A program made the translations under genes and the position numbers. DNA of 64,000 nt from Leifsonia sp. Leaf336 (lineage in GTDB: Bacteria > Actinomycetota > Actinomycetes > Actinomycetales > Microbacteriaceae): the NCBI RefSeq assembly GCF_001423695.1, contig NZ_LMOZ01000003.1, positions 477,018 to 541,017 on the forward strand, read 5' to 3'. Below, piece after piece: positions 16,400-25,632 of the stretch (positions are counted from its first letter, which is position 1; each line of letters starts with the position of its first letter). A model generated the notes under the pieces. That model made no database searches, was not told the origin of the DNA, and was given only the letters and a program-made list of their open reading frames with translations.

Positions 16400-19125
16400 T
16401 GAGCGACCTCGATGGCGTCGATATCGGGTGCCCAGTTCCACCAGCCGGGTATCGATGACAAAGAGATCGTGTTCGATCCGGCTTCGAGATCAACGGTGAT
16501 CGTTCGGAGACTCCAGTCGTCCCAGGACCGAGTGGGCGGGAATTCGACGAGGCGTTCCTCCCCGTCGTTCACACGGATGAGGGCCGATCGGTTCTGGAGG
16601 GACGAGTAACGGATGCCCACGGTCGTGGCACCCGCCTTCGCGGCCCAGACCCCGACGAAGGTCAGCGACGATTCGTCGCCGATGTTCCCGACGATCCCGC
16701 CGGTGCATCCCGGCGCCGTGCACGCCCTTCGAATCGCCGGCTCGAGGAGCAGGTTGGCTGGATCCTCCGCTTCGTACCTCCGGATCAGGGTCATTCGATC
16801 GATGTCCGGTGCGTAACCCTCGGTGGACGCGAGGACGATGGTGTGGCGGCCGGGCGCGAGCTTCAGCGGCACCTCGACGGAGCGCGGGACATTCCAGCCG
16901 TTCGGCTCGCCAGCGCCGCGGCCCGACTCGGGCAGGTTGACCGATCGAACAGGCACTCCGTCGATGGAGACGGTCAGTCCTCGCTGTTCGCCCGAGAGAT
17001 ACGCGATCCGGGCGGTGTAGGAGCCTTCGGCCTCGACATCGGGAAAAACGATCCCCGTCTGACCGACGTAGCCCGCCTTGGCGCCGCCGGAGCACGATGG
17101 GCACGGGGTGACGCGGGCGTAGCCGGTCATCGTCGCCGACTCGGCCTCGAGCACACGATTCGCCTTCACGACCTCCGGTGCTTCACCCGGCGTCAGGACC
17201 ACCGTCGCACCACCGTGCTCGGCCAGCGTGAGGCTGAGCGCATCGCCCGCCGTGACGGTCGCCCGCTCGACGACGGGCTGACCGCTCGGGTCCCCGTCGC
17301 GATAGACGGTCGCCGTGTAGCTCCCGGCGGACAGGAACGCGAGTGGCACGGAGAGTTCCTTCGCCCCGTCGGAGATCGCACCGACCCACCAGGTCTCCCC
17401 GGATCGGCGTGCGAACACCGCGTGACTATCGGGCTCCGCGTCGAGCAGCCGGGATCGTTCCCACACCGTCGGGAGTGATCGCAGAGCGTCCAGACCCGTC
17501 CATCCCTCGTACGCCGTCGGCGAGTCCGCCAGGGTGGTGAGGGCGGAGGAGAAGGCGATCGCGAGCGCGAGCTGGTGCGACTGCGTCGTCAACGGAGACC
17601 CGAGCGAAAGAGCGACGGGCGTCGCGTCAGCGCTCCCCACCAGGCCGCGGACGAGCGCCATGTTGACGTTGTCGCGCGCGGACGACGGATTGCCGTTCTT
17701 GTATCCCTCGGCGCCGGCGACGCCTTCGCTCGTGAGCACGTGAGGATAGGTCCTCTGCTCACCGCCCGGCTTCGTCGAACCGTGGAAGTTCACCATGAGC
17801 TTCGCCCTCGCTGCGCCGATGCTGAGCCTGTCGTAGAACTGCATGATGTCGGCCCGGTCCGAATCGAAGAAGTCGAGCTTCAGACCCACAACGCCGCGAG
17901 CCGCGATCGCCTTCATCGCCGCGTCGATCTCGTCCTGGTCGAACAGCGTCTTGTCGGCCCGACGGAACTCGTTGCGGTGCATCCACACGAAGACCCCGAC
18001 ACCCCGAGCCGCGCCGTATGCGGCGATGTCCTCGATCTCGCTCCACGACGTGTAGCCCGAGTCGGCCGTCACATAGGGGAAGCCCAGCCGTTCCGCTGCA
18101 TCCACGTACTCACGGTGGAGGGCGACGTAGTCCTCACCGATCATGTAGTACGCCCAGAACGGCCACAGTGAGATGCCCGGCTTGATCCAGTTCGCGTCGT
18201 CTCCCGTCAGTTCGGGCGCGGGTGGATCGTTGAGGTCGGTGAGGAGGCTCGAATCGGCCAGTGCGCCGAGTTCGCTGCCGATCCCGATCACCCGCCAGGG
18301 CGTGGCGATCGATGTCGAGAACGGCACGCGAACGTTGGCCGGCGTGGTGTCGAAAACGGCGGAGTCAGGGCCGGGCAGCGCCGTGTGAAGCACGCCGTCA
18401 CCGTTACCGTCGGCGTCGAGTCGAACCGCCGGATAGGCGCCGCCCGCCCGGACATCCGCCTCGGTCAGCTGGAGCCACGGCCCACCGGGGGTGGAGACGA
18501 GAGCCGGCATAGCCAGCCGGTGGTGCCCGAACTCGCTGGTGGTGAGGCGTTGCGGCTTTCCCTCGTAGTTGCGCTCGTACTCTCCTGCCCAGAGCGTCGA
18601 TCCGTCGTGCAGGTCGAATGCCGTCGCCTCGGACACCACGGCCGACGATCCCTCAAGGGACACCTCGTAGCGGAATGCGATGCCGTCGGAGGTCGCCCGC
18701 AGGTTGATCAGCAGCTCCGCCGAACCCTTGCGGAACGTGGCGACGAGCTCGTCCGTGATGGACGAGACGGGGCCGTTCACGGCTCCTCCCGGCTCGTACT
18801 CCTGGTCGAATCGGCGGTGCCGTGCACTCTCGAACATCAAGCCGGAGGAGAGATCGACCGACTCGGTCACGAGACCGAGACGCACAGCGTCGAGCACCGG
18901 CCTCCCGTCCAGAGCGACAGCGATGTCGAGCGAGCCGTCGGCTCGCGTGTTCAGCTCGGCCGAAATGCGCCCGTCGGCAGAAGCGATACCTTCTCGATGC
19001 TCGGCCGGCTGACCTTCGAACGCCGCGGCCGCGGTGGTGGAGGCGACCAACGCGAGAGCCAGCGTGGCCGTGACGACGGTGCGCGTCGCCCTGGACAGGG
19101 CGACTCGAGAGGCGGTGTAACTCAT
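16396..19125 (-). CDS. Secreted GH97 alpha-galactosidase-like enzyme with two C-terminal carbohydrate-binding modules
   Basis: A 909-residue protein with a signal peptide (Ala-rich cleavage site near residue 35), an N-terminal beta-sandwich, a TIM barrel and a C-terminal beta domain as in glycoside hydrolase family 97. The barrel has GLKLDFFDSD with Asp418; in the retaining alpha-galactosidase branch an Asp at this place is the nucleophile, whereas inverting alpha-glucosidases (SusB) use Glu elsewhere, so a retaining alpha-galactosidase role is favoured. LTSEGVAGAEG probably bears the acid/base Glu. Residues about 660-785 and 785-909 look like two CBM35-type modules. GH97 is chiefly a Bacteroidota family. 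Composition suggests lateral origin. Confidence 0.82.
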   Translation of the reverse strand: MSYTASRVALSRATRTVVTATLALALVASTTAAAAFEGQPAEHREGIASADGRISAELNTRADGSLDIAVALDGRPVLDAVRLGLVTESVDLSSGLMFESARHRRFDQEYEPGGAVNGPVSSITDELVATFRKGSAELLINLRATSDGIAFRYEVSLEGSSAVVSEATAFDLHDGSTLWAGEYERNYEGKPQRLTTSEFGHHRLAMPALVSTPGGPWLQLTEADVRAGGAYPAVRLDADGNGDGVLHTALPGPDSAVFDTTPANVRVPFSTSIATPWRVIGIGSELGALADSSLLTDLNDPPAPELTGDDANWIKPGISLWPFWAYYMIGEDYVALHREYVDAAERLGFPYVTADSGYTSWSEIEDIAAYGAARGVGVFVWMHRNEFRRADKTLFDQDEIDAAMKAIAARGVVGLKLDFFDSDRADIMQFYDRLSIGAARAKLMVNFHGSTKPGGEQRTYPHVLTSEGVAGAEGYKNGNPSSARDNVNMALVRGLVGSADATPVALSLGSPLTTQSHQLALAIAFSSALTTLADSPTAYEGWTGLDALRSLPTVWERSRLLDAEPDSHAVFARRSGETWWVGAISDGAKELSVPLAFLSAGSYTATVYRDGDPSGQPVVERATVTAGDALSLTLAEHGGATVVLTPGEAPEVVKANRVLEAESATMTGYARVTPCPSCSGGAKAGYVGQTGIVFPDVEAEGSYTARIAYLSGEQRGLTVSIDGVPVRSVNLPESGRGAGEPNGWNVPRSVEVPLKLAPGRHTIVLASTEGYAPDIDRMTLIRRYEAEDPANLLLEPAIRRACTAPGCTGGIVGNIGDESSLTFVGVWAAKAGATTVGIRYSSLQNRSALIRVNDGEERLVEFPPTRSWDDWSLRTITVDLEAGSNTISLSSIPGWWNWAPDIDAIEVAQ

Positions 19126-19159
19126 GCCTTAAATGTAGAGCATCAAAGCTCGGATGTTT

Positions 19160-19172
19160 ATGCCTCAGGCAT
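19160..19172. promoter_or_regulatory. Short palindrome in the GH97/PTS divergent gap
   Basis: ATGCCT-C-AGGCAT lies 35 bp upstream of the GH97 start, in the 199-bp gap separating it from the PTS operon on the other strand. It is placed where an operator would act on either promoter; the binding protein is unknown. Confidence 0.35.
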
Positions 19173-19324
19173 GAATGCCGTCTCCTGCGCGGCTTCCTCC
19201 CCCCAGGAAGAAACGCTGCTGGCACCGGAAGAAGACGCGGACGACGATGGTCACGATCCACCGGACCATCGGTCCAGCTCCACCCGTCACACCCGTTCCA
19301 GTGTCACCGAAAGGCAAGAGGTCG

Positions 19325-19633
19325 ATGAAGATCATCGTTGTCTGCGGCGCGGGCGCCTCCAGCACCTTCGTCGCCGCGAAGCTCCGCTCCGCCGCCGCGG
19401 CGCGCGGCCTGCACGTGGAGGTCGCCGCGGGCAGCGCGAGTCAGCTCGAGTCGCTCACCGGCATCGACGTCGTCCTGGTCGGCTCCCACCTGGAGGCCGC
19501 CGTCCCGGGGCTGCGCGCCCGGGCCACCACGACCGGAACCGCCGTGGCCGTCCTCCCGCCCGTCTCCCCCGCATCGCTGGACGGCTCCAGCGCGCTGGAC
19601 CTGGCCCTGAACGCGAAGACCGGGGCACGATGA
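19325..19633 (+). CDS. PTS IIB-like protein (lactose/cellobiose fold)
   Basis: A 102-residue single-domain protein starting MKIIVVCGAGASSTFVA, the P-loop of the lactose/cellobiose-type PTS IIB fold, with the phosphorylatable Cys at position 8. Strand-helix order fits the Rossmann-like IIB domain. It is first in the mannitol operon, 63 bp ahead of HPr, with an AAGAGG ribosome site. MtlA already carries its own fused IIB, so this extra IIB may be a regulatory phosphate carrier (for example signalling to the PRD regulator) or belong to a IIC encoded elsewhere. Start at 19325 is where the IIB domain begins. Confidence 0.75.
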   Translation: MKIIVVCGAGASSTFVAAKLRSAAAARGLHVEVAAGSASQLESLTGIDVVLVGSHLEAAVPGLRARATTTGTAVAVLPPVSPASLDGSSALDLALNAKTGAR

Positions 19634-19696
19634 GAACGAACGGCGCCGCGGAGTCGCGGCGAATTGTGCCACTGGAGAACGAAGGAGACCGAAACC

Positions 19697-19963
19697 ATGG
19701 CTGAGCGGATCATCACCGTCGGATCGACCCACGGGCTGCACGCCCGTCCCGCCAAGCTCTTCGTCGAAGCCGTCGGCGCCTCCGGCGCGAAGGTGTCCCT
19801 CTCGAAGGAGGGCGGCCGCACGGTCGACGCGGGCAGCATCCTCGGAGTGATCTCACTCGGGATCGACCACGGCGACAAGATCGTGCTCACCACCGACGCG
19901 CCGAACGCCGAAGCAGTGCTCGACGACCTCGCCGAGATCCTCACCACCGACCACGACGCCTGA
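19697..19963 (+). CDS. ptsH: Phosphocarrier protein HPr
   Basis: An 88-residue HPr. His15 lies in GLHARPAK, the site phosphorylated by enzyme I, and Ser47 in VDAGSILGV aligns with the regulatory Ser46 of Gram-positive HPr, although HPr kinase is absent from most actinobacteria. GAAGGAG precedes the ATG. It is the second gene of the mannitol operon, followed after 2 bp by enzyme I. Encoding HPr and EI inside a sugar-specific operon implies that the general PTS may be induced with mannitol in this organism, or that this is a second copy. Confidence 0.95.
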   Translation: MAERIITVGSTHGLHARPAKLFVEAVGASGAKVSLSKEGGRTVDAGSILGVISLGIDHGDKIVLTTDAPNAEAVLDDLAEILTTDHDA

Positions 19964-19965
19964 TC

Positions 19966-21654
19966 ATGACCGAGACCAGCACAGTCCTCACCGGAGCCGG
20001 CATCGGCCAGGGCATCGCCCTCGGCCCGGTCCTGCGGATGTCCGACCCGCTGCCCGAGCCCGAGGCCGCTCCCAGCACGCGCACTCCCGACGAGGAGAAG
20101 ACGCGCGTCAGCGCCGCCGTCCGGACCGTGGCCGCCGACCTGCGCGAGCGCGCAGGCAAGGTCACCGGTACTGCCGCCGACGTGCTCGAGGCGCAGTCCA
20201 TGATGGCGGAGGACTCCTCCCTCGCCGACGACGTCGCCACCCGCATCGACGGCGGCGCCACCGCCGAGCGCGCGGTGTTCGAAGGCTTCGGAGTGTTCCG
20301 CGACATGCTCATCGGCCTCGGCGGCTACATGGGCGAGCGCGCGACCGACCTCGACGATGTGGCCCAGCGCGTGATCGCGGCGCTGGAGGGGCGGCCCGCG
20401 CCCGGCGTCCCCGAGTCCGATGTGCCCTACGTCCTCGTGGCGACCGACCTCGCGCCCGCCGACACGGCACTGCTCGACCTGACGAAGGTGCTCGGCCTGG
20501 TCACCCGCGAGGGCGGACCGACCTCCCACACCGCGATCCTGGCGCGCGAGAAGGCGATCGTCGCGATCGTCGGAGTGGCCGGGGCCGACGACCTCGCGGA
20601 GGGCACCGAGGTGATCCTCGACGCCGGAGCCGGCACGGTCACCGTCGCGCCGAGCGACGACCAGAGCGATGACGCACGGCGACGCATCGCCGATCGCGAC
20701 GCGGCCCTCGCGGGTGGACTCGAGCCGGGCGCGCTGGCCGACGGCACCCCCATCCCGCTGCTGGCGAACCTCGGCTCGGCCGAAGCGGCCGAGAAGGCGG
20801 TCGAGGCGGGGGCGGAGGGCATCGGCCTGTTCCGCACGGAGTTCCTCTTCCTCGACGCCCGGATGGCGCCGACCGTCGAGCAGCAGCGCGAGCAGTACGT
20901 CAAGCTGCTGCAGGCGTTCCCCGGCAAGAAGGTCGTCGTGCGCGTGCTCGACGCCGGTGCCGACAAGCCGCTGGAGTTCCTCAACGACGCACACGAGGAC
21001 AACCCGGCTCTGGGCCTGCGCGGCATCCGCTCGCTGCGCGCCAACGAGGACATCCTGCGCGAGCAGCTGACAGCCCTCGCCGAAGCGGACGCCGCGACGG
21101 AGGCCGACCTGTGGGTCATGGCCCCGATGGTGGCAACCGTGGAGGAGACGCGGTACTTCGTGCGCCTCGCCACCGAGTTCGGGCTCAAGACCGTCGGCGT
21201 GATGGTGGAGGTCCCCTCCGCCGCACTGCTCGCCGACCGAGTCCTGCGCGAGGCGGCGTTCGCCTCCATCGGCACGAACGACCTGACCCAGTACACGCTC
21301 GCGGCCGACCGCCTCCTCGGCTCGGTCGCCGGCTTCCAGGACCCGTGGCATCCGGCCGTCCTCCGCCTCATCGGCGAGGTCGGTTCCGCCGGAGCCGCGC
21401 TCGGGAAGCCTGTGGGGATCTGCGGCGAGGCCGCAGCAGACCCGCTCCTCGCGGTCGTCCTCGTCGGCCTCGGCGCGACGACCCTCTCGATGTCGCCGGC
21501 GGCTCTCGCCGACGTGCGGCTCTCCCTCACCCGTTACACCCTCGACCAGGCCCGAACCCTGGCCGAGGCCGCCCTGGCCGCCGATGGCGCGGCCGAAGCC
21601 CGGGAGGCCGTCCGAACCACGGCCGCCGGGTTCACCCATCCCGACGCTGCCTAG
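19966..21654 (+). CDS. ptsI: PTS enzyme I (phosphoenolpyruvate-protein phosphotransferase)
   Basis: A 562-residue enzyme I, close to the usual 570. It takes phosphate from phosphoenolpyruvate on His188 (GGPTSHTAILAR) and passes it to HPr. N-terminal HPr-binding helical domain to about 150, swivelling phosphohistidine domain to about 230, then the C-terminal PEP-binding barrel with GIGLFRTEFLF, PLEFLNDAHEDNPALGLRG and the GICGEAAADP active-site loop. It begins 2 bp after ptsH, and mtlA follows after 30 bp, so it is in the middle of the operon. Confidence 0.95.
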   Translation: MTETSTVLTGAGIGQGIALGPVLRMSDPLPEPEAAPSTRTPDEEKTRVSAAVRTVAADLRERAGKVTGTAADVLEAQSMMAEDSSLADDVATRIDGGATAERAVFEGFGVFRDMLIGLGGYMGERATDLDDVAQRVIAALEGRPAPGVPESDVPYVLVATDLAPADTALLDLTKVLGLVTREGGPTSHTAILAREKAIVAIVGVAGADDLAEGTEVILDAGAGTVTVAPSDDQSDDARRRIADRDAALAGGLEPGALADGTPIPLLANLGSAEAAEKAVEAGAEGIGLFRTEFLFLDARMAPTVEQQREQYVKLLQAFPGKKVVVRVLDAGADKPLEFLNDAHEDNPALGLRGIRSLRANEDILREQLTALAEADAATEADLWVMAPMVATVEETRYFVRLATEFGLKTVGVMVEVPSAALLADRVLREAAFASIGTNDLTQYTLAADRLLGSVAGFQDPWHPAVLRLIGEVGSAGAALGKPVGICGEAAADPLLAVVLVGLGATTLSMSPAALADVRLSLTRYTLDQARTLAEAALAADGAAEAREAVRTTAAGFTHPDAA

Positions 21655-21684
21655 CGCGGGCCGACACAGAAACGAGGCACCATC

Positions 21685-23301
21685 ATGACATCGGCGACAG
21701 CGACGACGCCGAAGAAGCCCAGCAGCGCTCGCGTCCACGTGCAGCGCTTCGGGACCTTCCTCTCGAACATGGTCATGCCGAACATCCCGGCGTTCATCGC
21801 CTGGGGGTTCATCACGGCCCTGTTCATCGCGACCGGCTGGCTGAAGGACACCGGCTGGGCGATCAATGGAATCGTCGGCGGCTTCGGCGACCAGGCCAAG
21901 ATCGGCTGGACCGGCGCCGCCACGGTGCTCGCCCAGGACCCGAGCGGCCACACGTTCCAGCAGTACGTGGGCCTCGTCGGCCCGATGATCACGTACCTGC
22001 TCCCCCTGCTCATCGCGAACACCGGCGGCCGCATGGTCTACGGCGTCCGCGGCGGCGTGGTCGGCAGCATCGCGACCATGGGCGTCATCGTGGGCTCGAA
22101 CATCCCCATGTTCATCGGCGCGATGATCATGGGTCCCCTCGGCGCCTGGGTCATGAAGCAGGTCGACCGCCTCTGGGAGGGCAAGATCAAGGCCGGCTTC
22201 GAGATGCTGGTCAACAACTTCTCCGCCGGTATCGTCGGCATGCTGCTCTCGCTAGGCGCATTCTTCGGGATAGCCCCGCTCGTCGAGTGGCTGAGCTCCA
22301 TCCTGAGCAACGCGGTCAACTGGCTGATCTCGGTGCACCTCCTGCCGTTCGCGAGCATCCTGATCGAGCCGGGCAAGGTGCTGTTCCTCAACAACGCCAT
22401 CAACCACGGCGTGCTCACCCCGCTCGGCATCGAGCAGGCGCAGCAGCAGGGCAAGTCGATCCTGTTCCTGCTGGAGGCCAACCCCGGCCCCGGCTTCGGC
22501 ATCCTGATCGCGTACTCGATCTTCGGTATGGGCATCGCCAAGGCGACCGCGCCGGGGGCCGCGCTGATCCAGTTCGTCGGCGGCATCCACGAGATCTACT
22601 TCCCGTACGTGCTCATGAAGCCGATGATCGTCATCGCGGCCATCCTCGGCGGCATGACCGGCATCGCGATCAACGTGACGTTCAACTCCGGTCTGCGTGC
22701 CCCGGCCTCCCCGGGGTCGATCATCGCCGTGCTGGTGCAGGCGCCGCTCACCAGCATCCCCGGCGTCGCCCTCTCGGTCGTCGGCGCTGCGACGGTCTCG
22801 TTCGTCGTCGCGTCGATCATCCTGCGGGCCAGCCGCCGTCGCGACATCGCCGCCGGCAACGTGGGCGACCTCACCGCCGCCGTGGCGCAGACCGAGGCCA
22901 ACAAGGGCAAGGAGTCCTCGGTGCTCGGCAGCCTGGTCCAGGAGGGCGAGCACGACACCGGCGACGCCCAGGGCGACGCCACCGATCGACTGGTGCGCAA
23001 CATCGTGTTCGCGTGCGACGCTGGGATGGGCTCGAGCGCGATGGGCGCGTCCGTGCTGCGGAACAAGTTCAAGAAGGCCGGCGTGGAGGGGGTCACGGTG
23101 ACCAACCAGGCGATCTCGAACCTCGACGGCACGGCCGACCTGGTCATCACGCAGCGCGAGCTCACCGATCGGGCCAAGGGGCAGTCGCCGAACTCGGTGC
23201 ATGTCTCGGTCGACAACTTCATGAACAGCCCCAAGTACGACGAGGTCGTCGACCTGGTCGCCAAGCAGAACCAGAACGCAACGGAGGACGCCACCAAATG
23301 A
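21685..23301 (+). CDS. mtlA: PTS mannitol transporter subunit IICB
   Basis: A 538-residue mannitol permease. The IIC membrane domain (about 1-400) starts QRFGTFLSNMVMPNIPAFIAWG, diagnostic of mannitol IIC, and includes the GGIHEIYFPYVLMKP loop. A linker leads to a IIB domain with phospho-Cys444 in FACDAGMGSSAMGASVL. There is no fused IIA; that is encoded by the next gene, whose ATG overlaps this stop (ATGA). Together they import mannitol as mannitol-1-phosphate, which mtlD then oxidises. Confidence 0.95.
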   Translation: MTSATATTPKKPSSARVHVQRFGTFLSNMVMPNIPAFIAWGFITALFIATGWLKDTGWAINGIVGGFGDQAKIGWTGAATVLAQDPSGHTFQQYVGLVGPMITYLLPLLIANTGGRMVYGVRGGVVGSIATMGVIVGSNIPMFIGAMIMGPLGAWVMKQVDRLWEGKIKAGFEMLVNNFSAGIVGMLLSLGAFFGIAPLVEWLSSILSNAVNWLISVHLLPFASILIEPGKVLFLNNAINHGVLTPLGIEQAQQQGKSILFLLEANPGPGFGILIAYSIFGMGIAKATAPGAALIQFVGGIHEIYFPYVLMKPMIVIAAILGGMTGIAINVTFNSGLRAPASPGSIIAVLVQAPLTSIPGVALSVVGAATVSFVVASIILRASRRRDIAAGNVGDLTAAVAQTEANKGKESSVLGSLVQEGEHDTGDAQGDATDRLVRNIVFACDAGMGSSAMGASVLRNKFKKAGVEGVTVTNQAISNLDGTADLVITQRELTDRAKGQSPNSVHVSVDNFMNSPKYDEVVDLVAKQNQNATEDATK

Positions 23302-23735
23302 CCGACACGATTCTCGACCGGGCGAACGTCGTGGCCGCGGGCAGCGCGACCACGCGGGAGGACGCGATCCGGGAGGCCGGCGAACTGCTCGTACAGGCGG
23401 GCGCCGTGCAGCCGGGGTACGTCGACTCGATGGCGCAGCGCGAGGCGACCGTCTCCACCTTCATGGGGAACGGTCTCGCCATCCCGCACGGCACCAACGA
23501 GTCCAAGGACGAGATCGTGCGATCGGCGCTCTCTTTCGTCCGCTACTCCTCGCCGCTCGACTGGGGCGGCGAGGAGGTGCGGTTCGTCGTGGGCATCGCC
23601 GGACGGAACAACGAGCACCTCGACATCCTGAGCAAGATCGCCATCCTCTTCTCGGAGGACGACGACGTGCAGAAGCTCATCGACGCGCCGGACGCGGACG
23701 CCCTGTTCGCGCTCCTCGGCGACGTCAACGACTGA
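23298..23735 (+). CDS. mtlF: PTS mannitol subunit IIA
   Basis: A 145-residue mannitol/fructose-type IIA. The phosphorylated His64 sits in GLAIPHGT, and the [18 protein letters not shown] and [12 protein letters not shown] segments are conserved in the family. It takes phosphate from HPr and hands it to Cys444 of MtlA. Overlaps mtlA by 4 bp and precedes mtlD by 13 bp. The separated IIA resembles the Gram-positive MtlF arrangement rather than the fused E. coli IICBA. Confidence 0.95.
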   Translation: MTDTILDRANVVAAGSATTREDAIREAGELLVQAGAVQPGYVDSMAQREATVSTFMGNGLAIPHGTNESKDEIVRSALSFVRYSSPLDWGGEEVRFVVGIAGRNNEHLDILSKIAILFSEDDDVQKLIDAPDADALFALLGDVND

Positions 23736-23748
23736 GGCGGAGGCTCGG

Positions 23749-24900
23749 ATGAAGGCCGTCCATTTCGGGGCAGGCAACATCGGCCGCGGCTTCGTGGGGC
23801 TCCTGCTCCACGAAGCCGGGTACGAGGTGGTGTTCGCCGACGTGAACGCGGAGTTGATCGACGCCCTCGCCGCCGCCGACTCCTACGACGTGCATCTGGT
23901 CGGCGACGAGTCGCAGACCAAGACGGTCACCGGGTTCCGGGCGATCAACAGCGCCACCGACGAGGAGGCGCTCGTCGGTGAGATCGCGACCGCCGACGTG
24001 GTCACGACCGCCGTCGGGCCGCGCATCCTGCGCTTCGTCGCCCCGGTGATCGCGCGCGGCCTGGCCGCGCGCGCGTCGGACGCCCCCCGCCTCGCGGTGA
24101 TGGCGTGCGAGAACGCGATCGGCGCGACCGACCTACTCTGCGCGGAGCTCATGGACGGCCTCCCCGACGACGACACCCGCGACGAGCTCGCCTCCCGTGC
24201 CGTCTTCGCCAACACCGCGGTCGACCGCATCGTGCCCGCCCAGGCGCCCGACGCGGGTATCGGCGTGACGGTGGAGACGTTCTACGAGTGGGTCGTCGAC
24301 CGCAGCCCGTTCAATGGGAACGTGCCCGCGATCCCCGGTGCGCACTTCGTCGACTCGCTCGGCCCGTACATCGAGCGCAAGCTGTTCACGGTGAACACCG
24401 GGCACGCGACGGTGGCGTACACCGGCTTCCTCGCCGGTGCGACGACCATCAGCCAGGCGATCGGCATCCCATCGGTGCTGGAGGCCGCGGAGGCCGCGCT
24501 CGCGGAGACCTCGGCAGCGCTCAGCGCCAAGCACGGCCTCGACCCGGAGGAGCTGGCGGCCTATCGGGCGAAGATCCTGAACCGCTTCCGCAACCCGTAC
24601 CTCGTCGACGAGGTGACCCGCGTGGGCCGCGAGCCGCTGCGCAAGCTCGGCCGCAACGACCGGTTCATCGGGCCGGCCTCCGACTACGTCCAGTACGTCG
24701 GCGGCGTTCCGGAGGCGCTGCTCGCGGCGGTCGGTGCCGCGTTGCGGTTCGACGTGCCGGAGGACTCGCAGAGCTTCGAGCTGCAGCAGCTGCTCCAGCG
24801 TGCGGCGGCGGCCGACATCGTCGACGACGTCATGGGTGTGCAGCGCGGCGAGGAGCTGTTCGAGCCGCTCGTGGAGGTCGTCCGCGCCGCGCAGGCGTGA
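23749..24900 (+). CDS. mtlD: Mannitol-1-phosphate 5-dehydrogenase
   Basis: A 383-residue NAD-dependent long-chain polyol dehydrogenase that converts mannitol-1-phosphate to fructose-6-phosphate. The nucleotide-binding start [17 protein letters not shown] is diagnostic, and [16 protein letters not shown] holds the catalytic-site Asn and His. Length is standard (about 380). Last gene of the operon: IIB-like, ptsH, ptsI, mtlA, mtlF, mtlD. GGAGG stands just ahead of the ATG. It converges on the alpha/beta hydrolase gene with 21 bp between stops. Confidence 0.96.
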   Translation: MKAVHFGAGNIGRGFVGLLLHEAGYEVVFADVNAELIDALAAADSYDVHLVGDESQTKTVTGFRAINSATDEEALVGEIATADVVTTAVGPRILRFVAPVIARGLAARASDAPRLAVMACENAIGATDLLCAELMDGLPDDDTRDELASRAVFANTAVDRIVPAQAPDAGIGVTVETFYEWVVDRSPFNGNVPAIPGAHFVDSLGPYIERKLFTVNTGHATVAYTGFLAGATTISQAIGIPSVLEAAEAALAETSAALSAKHGLDPEELAAYRAKILNRFRNPYLVDEVTRVGREPLRKLGRNDRFIGPASDYVQYVGGVPEALLAAVGAALRFDVPEDSQSFELQQLLQRAAAADIVDDVMGVQRGEELFEPLVEVVRAAQA

Positions 24901-24921
24901 TCGCGGCAGCGGCCGAGCCCG

Positions 24922-25497
24922 CTACCGTGCGACGATCGTGGCCGTCGGATCGAGACCCCAGTCGAGAACCGACGGCCACTCGCCGTATCCCGACGCGATC
25001 GTGAAGTGACCCGCGCCCGGGATCGTCGTCAGCGGGATGCCGAGCGGCTCGGCGACGATGGTCGCGGCCCCTTCCGGGCAGCACGGGTCGGCGTCGGAAG
25101 CGACGACGCGCGTCTCGGCGGCAGGGCGGCTGAGCGGCAGGTCCGCGAACGCCGCGACCTCGGCGTTGTCGCGCAGGAAGCCCGGCGACGGCGGCGCGAC
25201 GAGGAGGACCCGGTCGACACCGGATCCGGCACCGGCGTCGTCGGGCCGGCCGCCCAGCCAGAGCGTCGCGGCCAGGCTGTGCGCGATGACCGTCACGCGC
25301 GCGCCTCCGGCCGCTGCTTCGTCGAGGGCGGCCGCGGCGGCCGTCCGCCACGCCTCCACCTCGGGATGCGCCGCGTCGGGCAGTTGCGGGTAGACCACGC
25401 GCTCCCCGCGCCGATGCAGCGCGGTCGCGAGTTCGTGCTGCCAATGCCCGGGAGGTCGGAAGTTGTCCCAGCCGTGCAGGATCAGGAAGGCGCGCAT
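24922..25497 (-). CDS. RBBP9/YdeN family alpha/beta hydrolase
   Basis: A 191-residue serine hydrolase of the RBBP9/YdeN family. It opens MRAFLILHGWDNFRPPGHWQ; the nucleophile elbow is IAHSLAAT (Ser), an Asp lies in VVASDADP, and the catalytic His is in GAGHFTIASGYGEWP. Length matches the family (about 185-195). The start at 25497 is fixed by the conserved N-terminus; codons farther upstream lie antisense to the gap before the polyketide synthase. It is divergent from the polyketide synthase operon and convergent with mtlD. The substrate is unknown. Confidence 0.88.
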   Translation of the reverse strand: MRAFLILHGWDNFRPPGHWQHELATALHRRGERVVYPQLPDAAHPEVEAWRTAAAAALDEAAAGGARVTVIAHSLAATLWLGGRPDDAGAGSGVDRVLLVAPPSPGFLRDNAEVAAFADLPLSRPAAETRVVASDADPCCPEGAATIVAEPLGIPLTTIPGAGHFTIASGYGEWPSVLDWGLDPTATIVAR

Positions 25498-25632
25498 GCT
25501 GCCGAGCGTAGCGCCCGGCCGGGCACGGCCAGGGGTCGAGGCCGCCGCGCTGGGATGGCGCGGTCCGCCCGCCGGACTGGCAGTTCCCCGCGACCCCGCC
25601 GCACCGACCGTCCCCGGTGGTACGTTTCGCAT

